Shown here piece by piece: positions 16,330 to 28,199 of a DNA stretch of 64,000 nucleotides. A model generated the notes under the pieces. The model searched no databases and was not told the DNA's origin. It worked only from the letters and a program-made list of their open reading frames with translations. Numbering within the stretch: position 1 is the stretch's first letter; each line of letters starts with the position of its first letter. Source of the stretch: Cacajao melanocephalus (Eukaryota; Chordata; Mammalia; Primates; Pitheciidae); assembly GCA_963573385.1 (NCBI GenBank), contig CAUYLG010044546.1, positions 62,001 to 126,000 of the forward strand, read 5' to 3'. The position numbers were made by a program, and so were the translations under genes.

Positions 16330-17330
16330 GAATTATTTGAATAAATTATCCATTGCCAGAGATGGATTTGTCATGAGATGAATGGAACTTTAGGACTCGG
16401 AGACCCTCACTTGCATGGAGCTCTTAAAAGGCCCTAGAAGAAGTTCCAAAAATGTGTTCACATGTTCACACATTTATGGAAAATTTGGAAAAGAAAGATA
16501 GTTTAACCTTAATCAGTAAACACCACTGTCTCTCTACACTCTTACTTCCCTTTCATCACTCTTCCCTTGTGACAGATGGCATTAGAGTGACTGTCGGCAT
16601 TTTGGCGATCTTGCACGGGAGAATTTCGGAGGAGGATATGTTTCATTTGAGTTTAATGGGATATGTATTATGTGGTTCACAATCGGTACTGCGTATAGTG
16701 AGCTTATTGTTAAACCATCCAGGTATAGAAATGGATTTCAGAACACTTGTACCTCTCACTGTTTGAACTCACCCTGTGCCATGAAACAAATGGTATTAGA
16801 GTTCCTATTCTATGAACATGCCCTACATCTGTCAGTACTGGAAGTCAGAATAATGGAGGAGAAATAATGTTTGAAATGTGCATGATCAGGAGGCAGCCTG
16901 TAAAAATTTCTTACAGTCATCAGTGGTATAAAATTATAAGCAGTGCATTTAAATCTCATGGAGCCTAGCCAAAACAAAAATTACTACCTGTCTGAAATAT
17001 ACTCAATAACACAGCATATACAATTATAAACATATCACACATTTTTAAATGAGAGTTGCACACGAGATTGAACTGCCCCAAATTATTTTGTTTATAGAGC
17101 ACATGTCTCTGAATGTACTACAAAGAGCCAGGATATCAGAACTTGAAGTTGTCTGTAAGATGCATCTCAAGGTATTGGACTACGTCTTAGCATATCTGAT
17201 GCATCTTGGCCTGAGCTCTTTGGCACATTCAGACAAATCAGTGAGTGAAATTGCTACTAAGGCAACAAAACAGCCGGAAGAACCAAGTGTTCCAGTAACA
17301 AAAACTCCCATACATATTGATCAGTAAGGC
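16330..17330. other. Unclassified island with short open frames and clustered CpGs
   Basis: This kilobase matches no repeat that I know. It holds three short plus-strand open frames (16452-16766, 16670-16867 and 17049-17327). None shows a domain that I recognise, and I do not call any of them a gene. Between 16590 and 16700 there are six CpG pairs in about 110 bases, against a CpG-poor background. The right half is AT-rich. It could be an ancient repeat, a decayed coding exon or a conserved non-coding element. Confidence 0.4.
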
Positions 17331-19235
17331 AATGTACGCAATTTAAGAGTAATGTGATTACACAATTATGTAGCTCAACACAATATAGCCACCATTTGTA
17401 AATGCATTTAATTTCCTTTTATGTCTTGATTTTAGATTAAATACACATTTTTATACTTATTGATCATATCAAAAGTCTAAGACTTGCAGAGTGTGCAAGG
17501 CAACTATGCAGTTAATTAATAAACATACTCCTTTTTAAATGTTGTGATATTTGTGGTGTTTGTTGCATTTTGTGATTTGCAAAACTTTGTGACTTTTTTC
17601 TTTTTCTAAATGTAGGTTTACACTCACACATAATTGTGTAGTCATAATTTGCTATTCTTCTTCAAACCTACAATATAGAGTCATTGTGAGGTTAGAATAT
17701 TTTAAACATGCATAGCCCTTAGTGCAATGCCTATCTCACAAGTTCTCAATAGTTTCTAGCTCTAAGCATTGTGTATAAGTAACCAGCAGAGTGCCTGTCA
17801 TACAGTAGATTCTAAGGGTTGTCTCCTTTTTCTTCACTCTCTTGAAAAACTCATGTGATGGTTTGGATCTCAGTTGTTCCACTGAATAACAATAACTGGC
17901 TTTAACCAAGAAGCTGGACTATGTGATATTTTAATGTTTTTCAACTCAAAGATACCACTATTGTATATCTGGTCAAGGTTGTAAGCTGGAAGAGTCATAT
18001 ATCACTCTAGGTATCAGAACACTAGGATAAGAAGCATAGCCTCAAAACTTTACAGGAACTTGAAGGGTATAATATATAAAACTTGAATACAGTGATCCAA
18101 AAAAATAAAAGAAGCAACCAATATTCTATTTATTATTTATTCAAAATCTGCTTTTCTTTATTTAAAGCTTTTCCCTTTCTTCCTTCTATCCATGTCCATG
18201 CTAGTTCTAATATCCCTTTTACATTATTCTGAAATACTAGTATTATCTTGTGCTTTAGAAATGCTTTTCTGTATGTTTATAATAATTTTATTTTAAAATC
18301 CAAAAATGTGCTTCATTTTTCTCTATATACACCTCTGCAGTTCCTCTCCTTACTGAGCTACTTATGATATCTTTGTAATCTTTTTTTATCTTTCACTCCA
18401 AGTCTTTCATAACTACCTTTTTATTCTTCCCTCTCTCCTGTGTGTAATTCTCCCCATGTCATTTCTACTCCATTTTCTAACATCATCGGCTGCACTATTA
18501 AATAGAAACACCCTCTAGGAAAAGCTAATTGCTTGGGGAATTTCTATTCCCTAAAGCCAATGGGAAACTTTTGGAATCTCCTATTCATCTCAAGACTGAA
18601 ATCCTACCTCAATCAGAGATAATTATTAAACTAAGCAAGAGGATTTCAATAGTCTTCTCAAATTGATCCCAAAGATGCCACCTGCAATGTTGCTGCCTCA
18701 TTCAGCTTTAGCCACTTTCAATTAACTGAACAGCATATAGCACTCCCGAGGGACTAGGAGCAAACAAAATCCAAATTACAAACAAGCAGAGATATCTGAA
18801 GCAATTAAGCCCTTGGTGGCTTAACTCCAGGGTGCCCAGAACTCTTGTTCAAGACCAAGGACCCAATTGGAGTAGGTATATTAAGTCAACTCCATCCGGT
18901 GAAGAAGCTAATATCTATTAAATTCAGGTGGTATAGACAGTTACATTTCATAATTGATGAGATTTTAAAAAACCCCTGTGGCCTCAATGATCTGATTTAG
19001 CACTCTCTATAGTCCAGTTCTACAAGGTAATGTACAAATTTCCACTTCACTTTGCAAACATGACCTCATTTACTTCCCAGCTTAATACAATACTGTAAAA
19101 CTGCATTTGATAACTTCTAGAGACCGCATCAAATAATCTAGGCCAAGCATTCCTTTAAATGTGTGTGTCACCAGAAGAACTAAGCTGTTCTCTTACATGT
19201 AATTTGGCAAATTTAAAGAAGAGTCAGTGGAGAGA
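17331..19235. other. Non-repeat AT-rich stretch with a MIR trace
   Basis: Apart from the MIR trace at 17680-17756, I see no gene or repeat here. The region 18300-18480 is pyrimidine-rich but not a clean repeat. Confidence 0.45.
17680..17756 (+). mobile_element. MIR 3' fragment
   Basis: The string of motifs 'cattgtgaggttagaat', 'acatgcatagccctta' and 'gtgcaatgcctatctcacaa' follows the 3' half of MIR. The copy is short and diverged. Confidence 0.55.
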
Positions 19236-19239
19236 AGGG

Positions 19240-19567
19240 GATAAAAACCTGGAAACCATCATTCTCAGCAAACTGACACAAGAACAGAAAATCAAACACC
19301 GCATGTTCTTGCTTATAGGTGGGTGTTGAACAATGAGAACACATGGACACAGGAAGGGGAACATCACACACTGGGGTCTGTCGGGGGAAAATAGGGGAGG
19401 GACAGCTGGGGATGGGGAGTTGGGGAGGGATAGCATGGGGAGAAATGCCAGATATAGGTGACAGGGAGGAAGGCAGCAAATCGCACTGCCATGTGTGTAC
19501 CTATGCAACAATCTTGTATGTTCTTCACATGTACCCAAAACCTAAAATGCAATTAAAAAAAAAAAAA
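19240..19567 (+). mobile_element. L1 3' end (L1PA type), strongly truncated
   Basis: The sequence starts within the last L1 ORF2 codons ('ctggaaaccatcattctcag'), runs through the whole primate L1 3'UTR ('gaacacatggacacaggaag', 'cacatgtacccaaaacctaa') and ends in an A-run at 19555-19567. A second A-run follows 84 bases later. I found no clear target duplication for either end. Confidence 0.9.
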
Positions 19568-19669
19568 GCAGAGCGGCAGTTGGAAAAACTAAACAGAAAA
19601 CGAAGCAAAGTAGTATATGCTTGTGAGTGGATGAAGTAATGAAGTGACTGTAAAAAAAAAAAAAAAAAA
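19568..19669 (+). other. Short segment ending in a second poly-A
   Basis: After the L1 poly-A comes 84 bases of non-L1 sequence and then a second A-run of about 18 bases (19652-19669). This is the layout of an L1 3' transduction, in which read-through RNA is copied along with the element. Without a target duplication it could also be a chance A-run. Confidence 0.4.
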
Positions 19670-19906
19670 TGGTCCTCAGAGTGAATCCCAATAGCTGTGC
19701 ATATCTGAAGATAGGAGTCAGGGAAGCATTTCAAAGGTGCTTATGTTTTGACTGTGCACTGGATTACAGAAGTCTCCTGCCAAGATTCAGTGAGGGAAGC
19801 AGATGTGAAGTCCCAATTCCTCCTCCCTCTCACTCTTCCCCCTCCCGTCCCATGTTCTCATTGGTGAAGCAGCAGCAGCAGAGGGAGAGTTCTGGGACTG
19901 AAGAGG

Positions 19907-19930
19907 CTTATCTGTAACAGCAGCTTATCT
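19907..19930 (-). promoter_or_regulatory. Paired GATA-type motifs
   Basis: 'CTTATCT', the reverse complement of AGATAAG (the GATA-factor consensus WGATAR), occurs at 19907-19913 and again at 19924-19930, 17 bases apart and in the same orientation. It follows a 'gcagcagcagca' stretch. Binding is inferred from the motif only. Confidence 0.25.
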
Positions 19931-21522
19931 ATGGCAAGCAGTAAACCTTGAAGTTAAAACTAAAGGAATTTTAGCCTTCCTGCCATTTCTCTCTTTTTTT
20001 TTTTTCAACCCTATTCCAGTTTCTTACTAGCCTCTTCCCCCTCTTTTGTGTACTTCGATAAATCAAGCAAGTAATAAGAGCATACTCAGGCCCCACTGTG
20101 CTTCTGGAACCATGTGAGTCCTGAGGGCATGAAGATGGAGAGGGTACTCTCTCTGAAAACAAAACTTACATCATTGTTGAGGACACAAGGCATAAACATG
20201 AAAGGCCAAATAAACCAGGACATCAACATCAGGTGCATGTTGAGTTCTAGTACAGATGAGTAGCTCTGAGTTCAAAGGAAAAAGACTTCAAGGGCACAGA
20301 GGTTGGGCCCTGTAGTGGACCAAGAAAATAGATATGGTTTAATAGATGGAGTTAAGGAAGATGAGCAACTGTAAAAAAGTACATAGCATGGGCAAAGACA
20401 CTAAAAAATATAGGAGTGGCTTTTGGAGGAAGTAAATCTGCCCAATGTGAGGAAAAACCCAAGGCAATGATGAAAAGGAAAATTCAACTCAAATTCTGGA
20501 AGCCTTTGAATATCAATCTAAAGAATGTGGACCTTATTCTGAAAGATGTGAGAAAACAACTAAATCTTTAAGGAAGAACATGCCTGCTTGGTTGTTTGCT
20601 CATGGATGTATGCAGGTATGCATGTGAATGCTTTCATTAATGTTTCATTTATTCCCTGTATTACCTCTGCAAAGGATCTGAGGCTTGTAAGAATAGAAAT
20701 CTACAGCCTCTGAAAGAACAGATAGGTAAGAATGTCAAAGGCAATTTTGAGGAGTACCAGAAACTAGACTTATGAAATGATAATTTCTATTATCAAACCA
20801 AAATAATTTCAAATGTAGTGAAAGTATAAGAATAAACACAAATTGGTGGTTAAGAACAGAGAGCAACAAGTAGATCTTAATAAGCATAACAATATATAAG
20901 GAGTTATAATGATAAATATGATTTGAATTTATAAATACATACCTTTATAAATGATTACAATAATTATATAGAAAGATAATCACATTTAACGCAAAGCTCA
21001 ATATCTCTACATTTACCCCCACTCACTCTGCAGAAATTCAAACTGTGGAACCCTCAGCAAATGTCTTACATACTCTTTATGGACTAGTCCTCTAAGCTAT
21101 AACATGGCATGTATTACTGGACTTCTGTTTGTTTAAGGCCTCCTGATGGAATGCCTAGTGAAGGCAATGCCACAGTTAACAGTGATCCATGCCAAAGCTA
21201 CCCTGGCTGCAGCCACCCAGTCTGTCTGCAGGCAGCCAGTTAAAGAGATCAAGCTATGCTGTCTGCATCGAGGGCCCTGGCATGTCACCACTACAGGTCT
21301 TAGTCTTAATGCTGCCTACGATCAGAGTACGTAGCCCTAGCACATCTGCTTTGGAACACTGCCATCAATGAGCTACAGAGACAATAATGGAAAAAAACCT
21401 TGGTTTTCAATCTTTTATTTATTGCAGCCTCCTCAACCATGAGCCAGCAAAAAGAAAGTGAGAGATTTGTTATATTCAGAATCTTCCCTCCTTTTTGACA
21501 ACTGTCCTTGAGCCATTGCAGC

Positions 21523-21572
21523 CTCTTCTCTCACTCTCTTTCTCTCTCTCTCTTTTTTTTTTTTTTTTTTTT
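21523..21572. repeat. TC microsatellite followed by T-run
   Basis: A (TC)n tract passes into about 20 consecutive T. No Alu or L1 body lies next to it, so it is a simple repeat and not a retroelement tail. Confidence 0.9.
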
Positions 21573-24571
21573 AAGAACGTAGTGCTCGAAAAGACTCAGA
21601 AGTAAGGTCTGCTAAGGTGGGAACCTGGCTTTGTGATGGCCTATACGTAAGCTTGAATTGAGAGCTTGCTGTGAAAGGAAAGCTGGACCAAAGTAAAAGT
21701 ATACACACTTCAATTTCTGAAGATGGAATAGGCACCTTTATGTCTGAGAAGCAACAGTCACGTAGCAAATAATTACAGACGATGGCACAGAATGTAAGCT
21801 TTCTGGCACATCCTCTTCTGTTTTCTAATGACTATAATAAAGAAAAATTCTGCTGAATCCAGAGCCTGTAGTCATGGTGCCTGGAATCCAAGTCAGTGTG
21901 GACAATGACAGTAGTTTAGCAAACCTAATGTTAGCTTTAAAGGAACATTATTTTAAAGTTATATTAGTCATTAGAATCCCCCATGTTACAGGAGTGGAGG
22001 AAGTCACACACACACCTGCATTCCCATTAGCTTTGGCAATGCCTTCACCAGTAGTAAAAAGCCCATGTTTCTAACTTCCCCAAACTTACTTCCCAAGATA
22101 CACATAAGGGAATGATTGTCTAATGATTAATCTTGGTGGAGACAGGGCAAATAGGTGATGTAACTCAATGATTTCCCTGGAAAACAAAATTTAAAAAGCA
22201 AGGCTGTTTATAAAATAGAAAAGTGTTGACTCCAGCTCCGTATCATTAGTAATTCAATCTCACTAATCTCACTATTCTAAATATGAGAAAAACAGGCAAA
22301 AAGAGAATTCTCTTGAAGTTCATAATAACACAGAAACATCTTCACTTAAGAGTTCCTTCTTAAATATGATGATAAGCAAAATGAAGCCAGTTAGTCAATG
22401 AACAAAATGTATCCTTGACCATTTGTTGAGATAAAATGTGTATGTTCCACCTATGTGTCCTCCTAAGTTGCTTTTTAATTCTATTAGGGAATTTTCACAG
22501 ATAGACCAATTCAATTAGGCACTTTCTTATATTCTTTGCATTCAGCTTTGCCTCTAAGAGTGGGCCTATAAAGAATCTTGCAAATTAGATGTCCTAGAGG
22601 TAAAAATGTTAGTACCATAGCCAGTCCTAGCATTTAGACCTCATAAAATTACTGTGACAGATAATAGGAGCAGGGACTATAAAGTTCAAGAGACTGTCAA
22701 GTTGAAATTAGACATGTAAAGAATCTGCATGCCCTTAGCTGCAGGAATATAAACATAAAAACATAGAAGGTCAGTCTTTCTCAGTAGCTGAATCAAAGTC
22801 AAAAGACATACAATTTTAGGAATAACTCAAAAATCTTCCCTGACATTAACTACCATCATATGGTCAGTGCACTTTTACCTCAACTAAATTATTTTGCTGC
22901 ATGGCCAGAACAGCAAATAACTCAAATCTCTGACCATGAGAAACTTTGTGTCCTATAAGCTTGACACATAATGCTAAGTTCCAATAAATTGGTGATCGGA
23001 TCAGAGCAGTCTTTGCATTCAGAACCTACATCTTACCACATTTCAGATTGTAGTCATTAGACCAGGGAAAGGGAAAATGTAGACTTCTTGTTTTCTGGCA
23101 TTTGTGGTAAATTTAAGCTACAGTGCCTGTATTAGTAGCATCATCAGGAAAAAATAGTCCTGTATTATCTGGGGTAATAAGCAATGTAATAATTGGCCTC
23201 AGAAAAAAATAGTTTTCTAGAACTGTGCACAAAAAGAACAGTGCTCAATGAACAAGTTTTCTCCAGTAAATGATCGTGTTGCAGGCTCTGAGAGAACGCA
23301 TGATCATGATGGTGGTAGTGATCACAAGTCTTATTATTGGGATTGGATATATAATACCATTTACAGATTATTTTATTTTTGTAGCCATAATCTCATTTCC
23401 ATTTGTTCTATTTCTATATTTAGTGTGACTTAGCTAAATCATCTCAGAACAGTTTATGCCCTAAAGAATATTCTCTGTTTCAATAGTAACTAAAGGTAAA
23501 AATGGTTTTGTCTGAGCTCAATTGGCAGAATATATTAACAGAAAGAAAAAAAAAAGGCACTAGAAATCAATTAACAAGAACATTGCTATTTCATATGCAA
23601 ACTCAGGCAGAAACAGAGTCCAACATAATTGTTATTAAAGCTCGTGATACAAGGAAGTGACCATTTCCGTATAGAATATTAACAGGGCAGAAGCCATGCA
23701 TGAGAGCATGTGGGCAAGAGAGGAAATTAATAAGGTCCCAAAAAGGAAGGATTCAGTTGGCAACATCTAACTAAAGGTCTTATTAATGAAAAAGAGGGAG
23801 AAGTTGAAATTAATGCCAGAACCCCGTTCCATATTATTTTGCAATTGGAGCTCTTATTAGTTAGTTATGAGAAAATATAATTTAAAACAGCAGGCATTAA
23901 AATAATAATGTTTATGTGTCTTATATGCCTTATTTTCATGTAAAATATATAAATGTACATAAAAATATAATATTTTGACATAAGAGCAGAGCTTTTATTG
24001 AGGGTTGGTTAGCTGCATTGCGGGTCATCCTTCTTTCATAAACCACAGCCATATACATTGATTGTTTCCTATTTTAGCATCTTAAAGTAAAACAATAAGC
24101 TAATTATCGGTACTTGTAAATCAATCTGAATGTAAAATCCTAGTTTTACATTTCTTTAGTATCTGTTGTCTCATCCACCCCTGTGTCTATACATTTTTAA
24201 CAACTCTGTTCTATCAAGTCTTACCTAAGCATTTCACTGTTTTTATAAAATCAATAATCCCTTTCTTTTCACATCTGTGTGTTATCAGTTTATGCATTAT
24301 TCTATTAGATTTTTAAAAATTAAGCAATGAAAAAGTTTAGGCATAAACACAACAGACCCTTTACTGGCACACAAGTTGACTCGTGAGAACAAGCGTGTCT
24401 GAGCATATTAGACAGGACATGGTAGCTGTAACATCAAGCCTAACACGGACACTTTTCAGTGTGTTTGACCAAATGAATGAAATATTGCAGTTAATTGGAG
24501 CTCATGGAATATGAGTTGGTGTCTACTGTGTTTCGCATAAATTTTCCTACACTAACTTCATAGTAAAGAGA

Positions 24572-24865
24572 TTAATTTACATGCCTATAATCCCAGCATT
24601 TTGAGAGGCAAAGGTGAGAGAATTGCTTGAGTACAGGAGATTGAGACCAGCCTAGGCAACATGGCAAGAACCCGTCTCTACAAAAAAATTTTAAAAAATT
24701 AGCTGGACAAGCTGGCATGCGCCTGTGGTCCCAACTTCTCAGGAAGTTTAGGCAAGAGGATTGTCTGAGCCAGGGAGGTCTAGGCTGCAGGGAGCAGTGG
24801 TCATGCCATTGCATTCCAGCCTGGATGACAGGTCAAGACTCTGTGCCCCCAACCGTCCCCCTAAA
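24572..24865 (+). mobile_element. Alu, sense, old (AluJ-like)
   Basis: The sense order runs from 'tgcctataatcccagcattt' through the A-rich centre 'ctacaaaaaaattttaaaaa' to the right-monomer end 'gtcaagactctgtgccccca'. The A-tail has decayed into C-rich sequence. High divergence fits AluJ. Confidence 0.88.
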
Positions 24866-26843
24866 GCAAGAGTTTATTTTAAATCTCCCTTCATTTTTTA
24901 ATGAAAACTTACTCCTATTCATGCAACCCATTCTGAGACACACCACCTCTGAAAGATAGTAAATGGAACCTACAATACAAGTAACAAAATGAGCTTTCTC
25001 TGGTTTAGCCTCTCACTAACTGAAATTATGGATGATAAACCCCACTGAATTCCTCTTGACTCTGGAAATTCCCAGAAGGTTACCTGGGTTCCTTACTCAT
25101 AAATATAGCCTTTCTGGATCTTGCTACCGCCCTCAGCAATCACTAGGAGAGTTCCAGATGGTTGAGAAGGTCCTGTGATGTTTCTTAGTTATTCAATTCT
25201 GTCCTTAGCGTGACTTACCTCCTGTTCCTGGCCCTAATCACAATGGTGCAGCTTTCATTTCCTGCATTACATCTTTGATTTTGAATCCGTTACCAATGAA
25301 CCTTTGAGGCAGGAGGAAGCTCTTTTGATCCAGAGTCATATTTAACATGACGCTGACAAAATTTGAGTTTTAGGTCCCCTCATTTGCTCCATCTCTTTCA
25401 GGCCTATGTACCTGATTTTGTTTTTTTAAAGAACCTCCTCTCAAATGTGTAAGAATCTGCTTCAATCCTTATCTTTTATTCTAATTCATGTAGAAGGCAC
25501 AAAATCATTTAATCTTAAGATTCTATCATCCTACAGAGATTAGAACAATAATTTTTTATTTTTAATTTTCCTATCACCTAACAGAAGTCTCAGGGGAAAT
25601 GATAAAACAGAACAATCTGAGCTCCCTTTACCTTTCTTCAAAATTCTCCTCGCCTCATTTGTGAGGACTCATTGGTCTCCTGCTAAGCAAATCAGCCCCT
25701 GCTTCCTTTCCTCACCCTAGAGTAAGCTCCTTCTCTGGAAACTGCTTGATCTCTAAAGGACACAGAACATTTTACTGAACTTTCCTTCCCTCCATCATCC
25801 ATGAACAACGGAAAGCACAACATGTTTCACAGATTTATCTCTTCTCACTTTTCTCAATCAACCTTTCTGTGATCCTTATAAATTCTTGAGTTAAATTGGC
25901 TGTGAGAACTGAAAACCGTGTCAAGGGTCACTGAGCCTGGCTTCTGGTAGAAGAAAGTTTCACTTGTATTCAAAATGGATGCTGAAGCAAAATAAAATTA
26001 TAAGAATTCACTATAGGCTCCCCAGAGCCTGTCTAGAGTTTGATTAAGAAGAGAAACCTCATGAATATTTAGTCTCCTCCCAGGAACTGCCTTAACTGGG
26101 TATATTCCTATTTAGGTGAGCTACAGAATGCATTTATAAACAGGTTATCTATGAAATCAACATAAATATCAATTATAATATTCTGAAGCTTCACTAATTT
26201 AGCAATAGCCAAATCAGGAAAGTCAAAGTAAGGCTAATAAACAATCAAAAATTTCTTAGGTTAATGCAAGCCTTTACAGAGTGTAAAAGAGAGAAAATAA
26301 TTTATCTGATTCAGACTCAGCAACATTAAGATGAGACTTCTGAAGGTAGAGGGCTGGTCAGAACAAAGGTACACTTTAGGTAAAACAAGAGAACCCATGA
26401 CCTGGAGAGCAGCAACACACTGATAGTAAGAAGAAAGGCATTTCCCATGGAAGAAGCAGCTACTAGGCCTGGCTAACCTTATTAAATTTTGAGTTTCATG
26501 AACCCTAAAGTTGCTCCCAAATCAGTTAAATGCATACATAAAAAATGAGAAACTGGAAATGTTGGGCCTTGGTAGGATAATCAATAACTCTCAGATCTGG
26601 AGGCAATGTTTTCAGCAACACAGAAATAATAGTTATTTTTAAATTGCTTGGGAACTTTGCCGGAGGTCAGAGATAAACTAATAATGTCAAGTAGCACAAT
26701 ACTGAGATCCATAAACCACGGCTATGATACAGTATGGAAATATCTCCAAGAAGATGGTGGCAGGCTTCACAGTGGCCTGTTGGCCTGGTGCCACACAATG
26801 GAAAGGAGAGGGGTAGCTGGATCATTAGTGACCCTATAAGGAA
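24866..26843. other. Non-repeat sequence
   Basis: No coding frame of note and no repeat recognised over about two kilobases. Confidence 0.5.
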
Positions 26844-26965
26844 GTGGTTCTTCATGGGAGGCAACTCTGCCTCTAGAAGACCATTGTCAATATCTGAGAC
26901 ATTTTTGGTTGTAACAACTGGGAGAAGGGTGCTAATAACATCTAACAGGCAGTGGCCAGTGATAC
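26844..26965 (+). mobile_element. MER5-type hAT-Charlie relic, left part
   Basis: The motifs 'aagtggttcttcatggga', 'gtcaatatctgagacattt' and 'ttggttgtaacaactggg' follow the non-autonomous hAT-Charlie family MER5. The element stops at 'agtgata', where an LTR begins, and continues at 27758. There is no transposase. Confidence 0.8.
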
Positions 26966-27757
26966 GGAAACAGGAGAGTTCACTTATCCCCCTCACTGGT
27001 CATGCAACAAGGATTGGCTTGCTTCTTTGGTACCCCACTGCTCAAACTCCTAGGGGGAGCATGCAGATGGACAGGTGCATAGGTTGTGGGGAGTGTTTTG
27101 GGAATCCAACCCCACAGCAGCTCTAGGGGTGAGTGTTTACAACTCCTGAAGCCCACGTGGGCGTGTGTTAGTGTGCCCTTTCGGCTTTGCTGTCTGCAGG
27201 TGGCTTGTGTTAATCAGCTCAATTAGACCTTCTGCCTTATCGCAAGGACAGAGGGCTTTACGTATCCCAGGTTCTTGCCCTAGTGTACCAGAAAAGTTGG
27301 ATCACACATAGGCTTGGAGGATAAGTGCAAGGTTTTACTGAGTGGTGGAGTAGCTCTCGGTGAGATAAATGGGGAGCCAGAAGGGGCATGGAGTGGGAAG
27401 GTGGTCTTCCCCTGGAGTCGGGCTTCCCAGCGGCCGGACTCTCCTCCTATGCCCCCAGCCAAATTTCCCTCGGCATCCACCTGATTCCATCATTGCTGGT
27501 CTGCCACCGTTTGCTGGTGTCTGTCGGTGTGTTCTTTTGCTCCTCTTGATGTCCAGCTACTGTATCCATGCCCACTAGGGTCTCAGGTTTTTATGGGCAC
27601 AGGATGTAGTCATGGCAGGCCAAAAGACAACTTTTTGGGTGTGAAAACAGAAATGCCTGTCCTCATTTAGGTTCATGAGCACAGGCCTGAGGGTGAAGCC
27701 TTTGCCAGGGACCCCACCTTTCTCTACCCAGCATTTCCCTGCCCCCCTCCCCTATCA
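26966..27757 (-). mobile_element. Solo LTR of a class I endogenous retrovirus, antisense
   Basis: Read on the minus strand, this 790-base block has LTR organisation: a TATA-like 'ccataaaaacc' (27587-27597), then a poly-A-signal-like 'agtaaaacc' near 27332, then a U5-like region to 26966. No internal retroviral sequence adjoins it, so it is a solo LTR. It sits inside the MER5 relic, whose halves join across it. The ends are worn ('cg' for the expected 'tg' at the left). I do not name the family with confidence; an LTR8-like type is one possibility. Confidence 0.7.
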
Positions 27758-27840
27758 TTACTATTAAACATCCTACAAGGAAGCTTCCTCCAATGAAGAA
27801 GTATTAGCCCAAAATGTCGATAGTGCCAAAATTGAGACAT
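27758..27840 (+). mobile_element. MER5-type hAT-Charlie relic, right part
   Basis: The sequence continues the MER5 pattern exactly where the left part broke: 'attaaacatcctacaagg', then 'ccaaaatgtcgatagtgc', then 'aaattgaga'. A last trace, 'ccctg', may lie after the next LTR at 28195. Confidence 0.8.
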
Positions 27841-28194
27841 TCTATTAGTCCATTTTCACACTTCTGATAAAGACATACCCAAGACTGGGGGAAAAAAAGA
27901 GGTTTAATTGGACTTACAGTTCCACATAGCTGAAGAGTCCTCCGAATCACGGCGGGAGGTGAAAGGCACTTCTTACCCAGCAGTGGCAAGACAAAATAAG
28001 AAAGATGCAAAAGCAGAAACACCTGACGAAACCGCCAGACCTCACGAGACGTCTTCACTATCACAAGAACACTATGGGAGAAACCACCCCTATGATTCAA
28101 ATTATCTCCCATCAGGTACCTCCCACAACAGGTGGGAATTATGAGAGTACAATTAAAGATAAGATTTTGGTGAGGACACAGCCAAACCATATCA
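27841..28194 (-). mobile_element. Solo MaLR LTR, THE1-type, antisense
   Basis: The antisense order is typical of THE1: 'tattagtccattttcaca' at the left, 'gaggtttaattggacttaca', 'ctcccatcaggtacctcc', and 'agccaaaccatatca' at the right. It abuts the end of the MER5 relic. No internal MaLR sequence adjoins it. Confidence 0.85.
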
Positions 28195-28199
28195 CCCTG

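Larger units (their letters stand above)
19670..24571. other. Long non-repeat block
   Basis: Nearly five kilobases hold no Alu, L1 or LTR that I recognise. All open frames are below 85 codons and lack known domains. Local features are a pyrimidine-rich stretch near 19820-19850, paired GATA-type motifs at 19907-19930 and a TC/T tract at 21523-21572. I cannot say whether any of it is transcribed. Confidence 0.5.

Noticed and set aside
16452..16766. Possible MAGE-like or virus-derived peptide at the CpG island
   Set aside because: Some residues looked suggestive at first, but I found no consistent run of family motifs, so no homology is claimed.
24572..24959. Two 80-codon frames on opposite strands
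   Set aside because: Both are frames through an Alu and its border.
26734..27126. 130-codon open frame
   Set aside because: It spans the MER5 relic and the antisense ERV LTR; neither codes for protein on this strand.
27804..28190. 128-codon minus-strand frame
   Set aside because: It lies within the THE1-type LTR and its border, which are non-coding.
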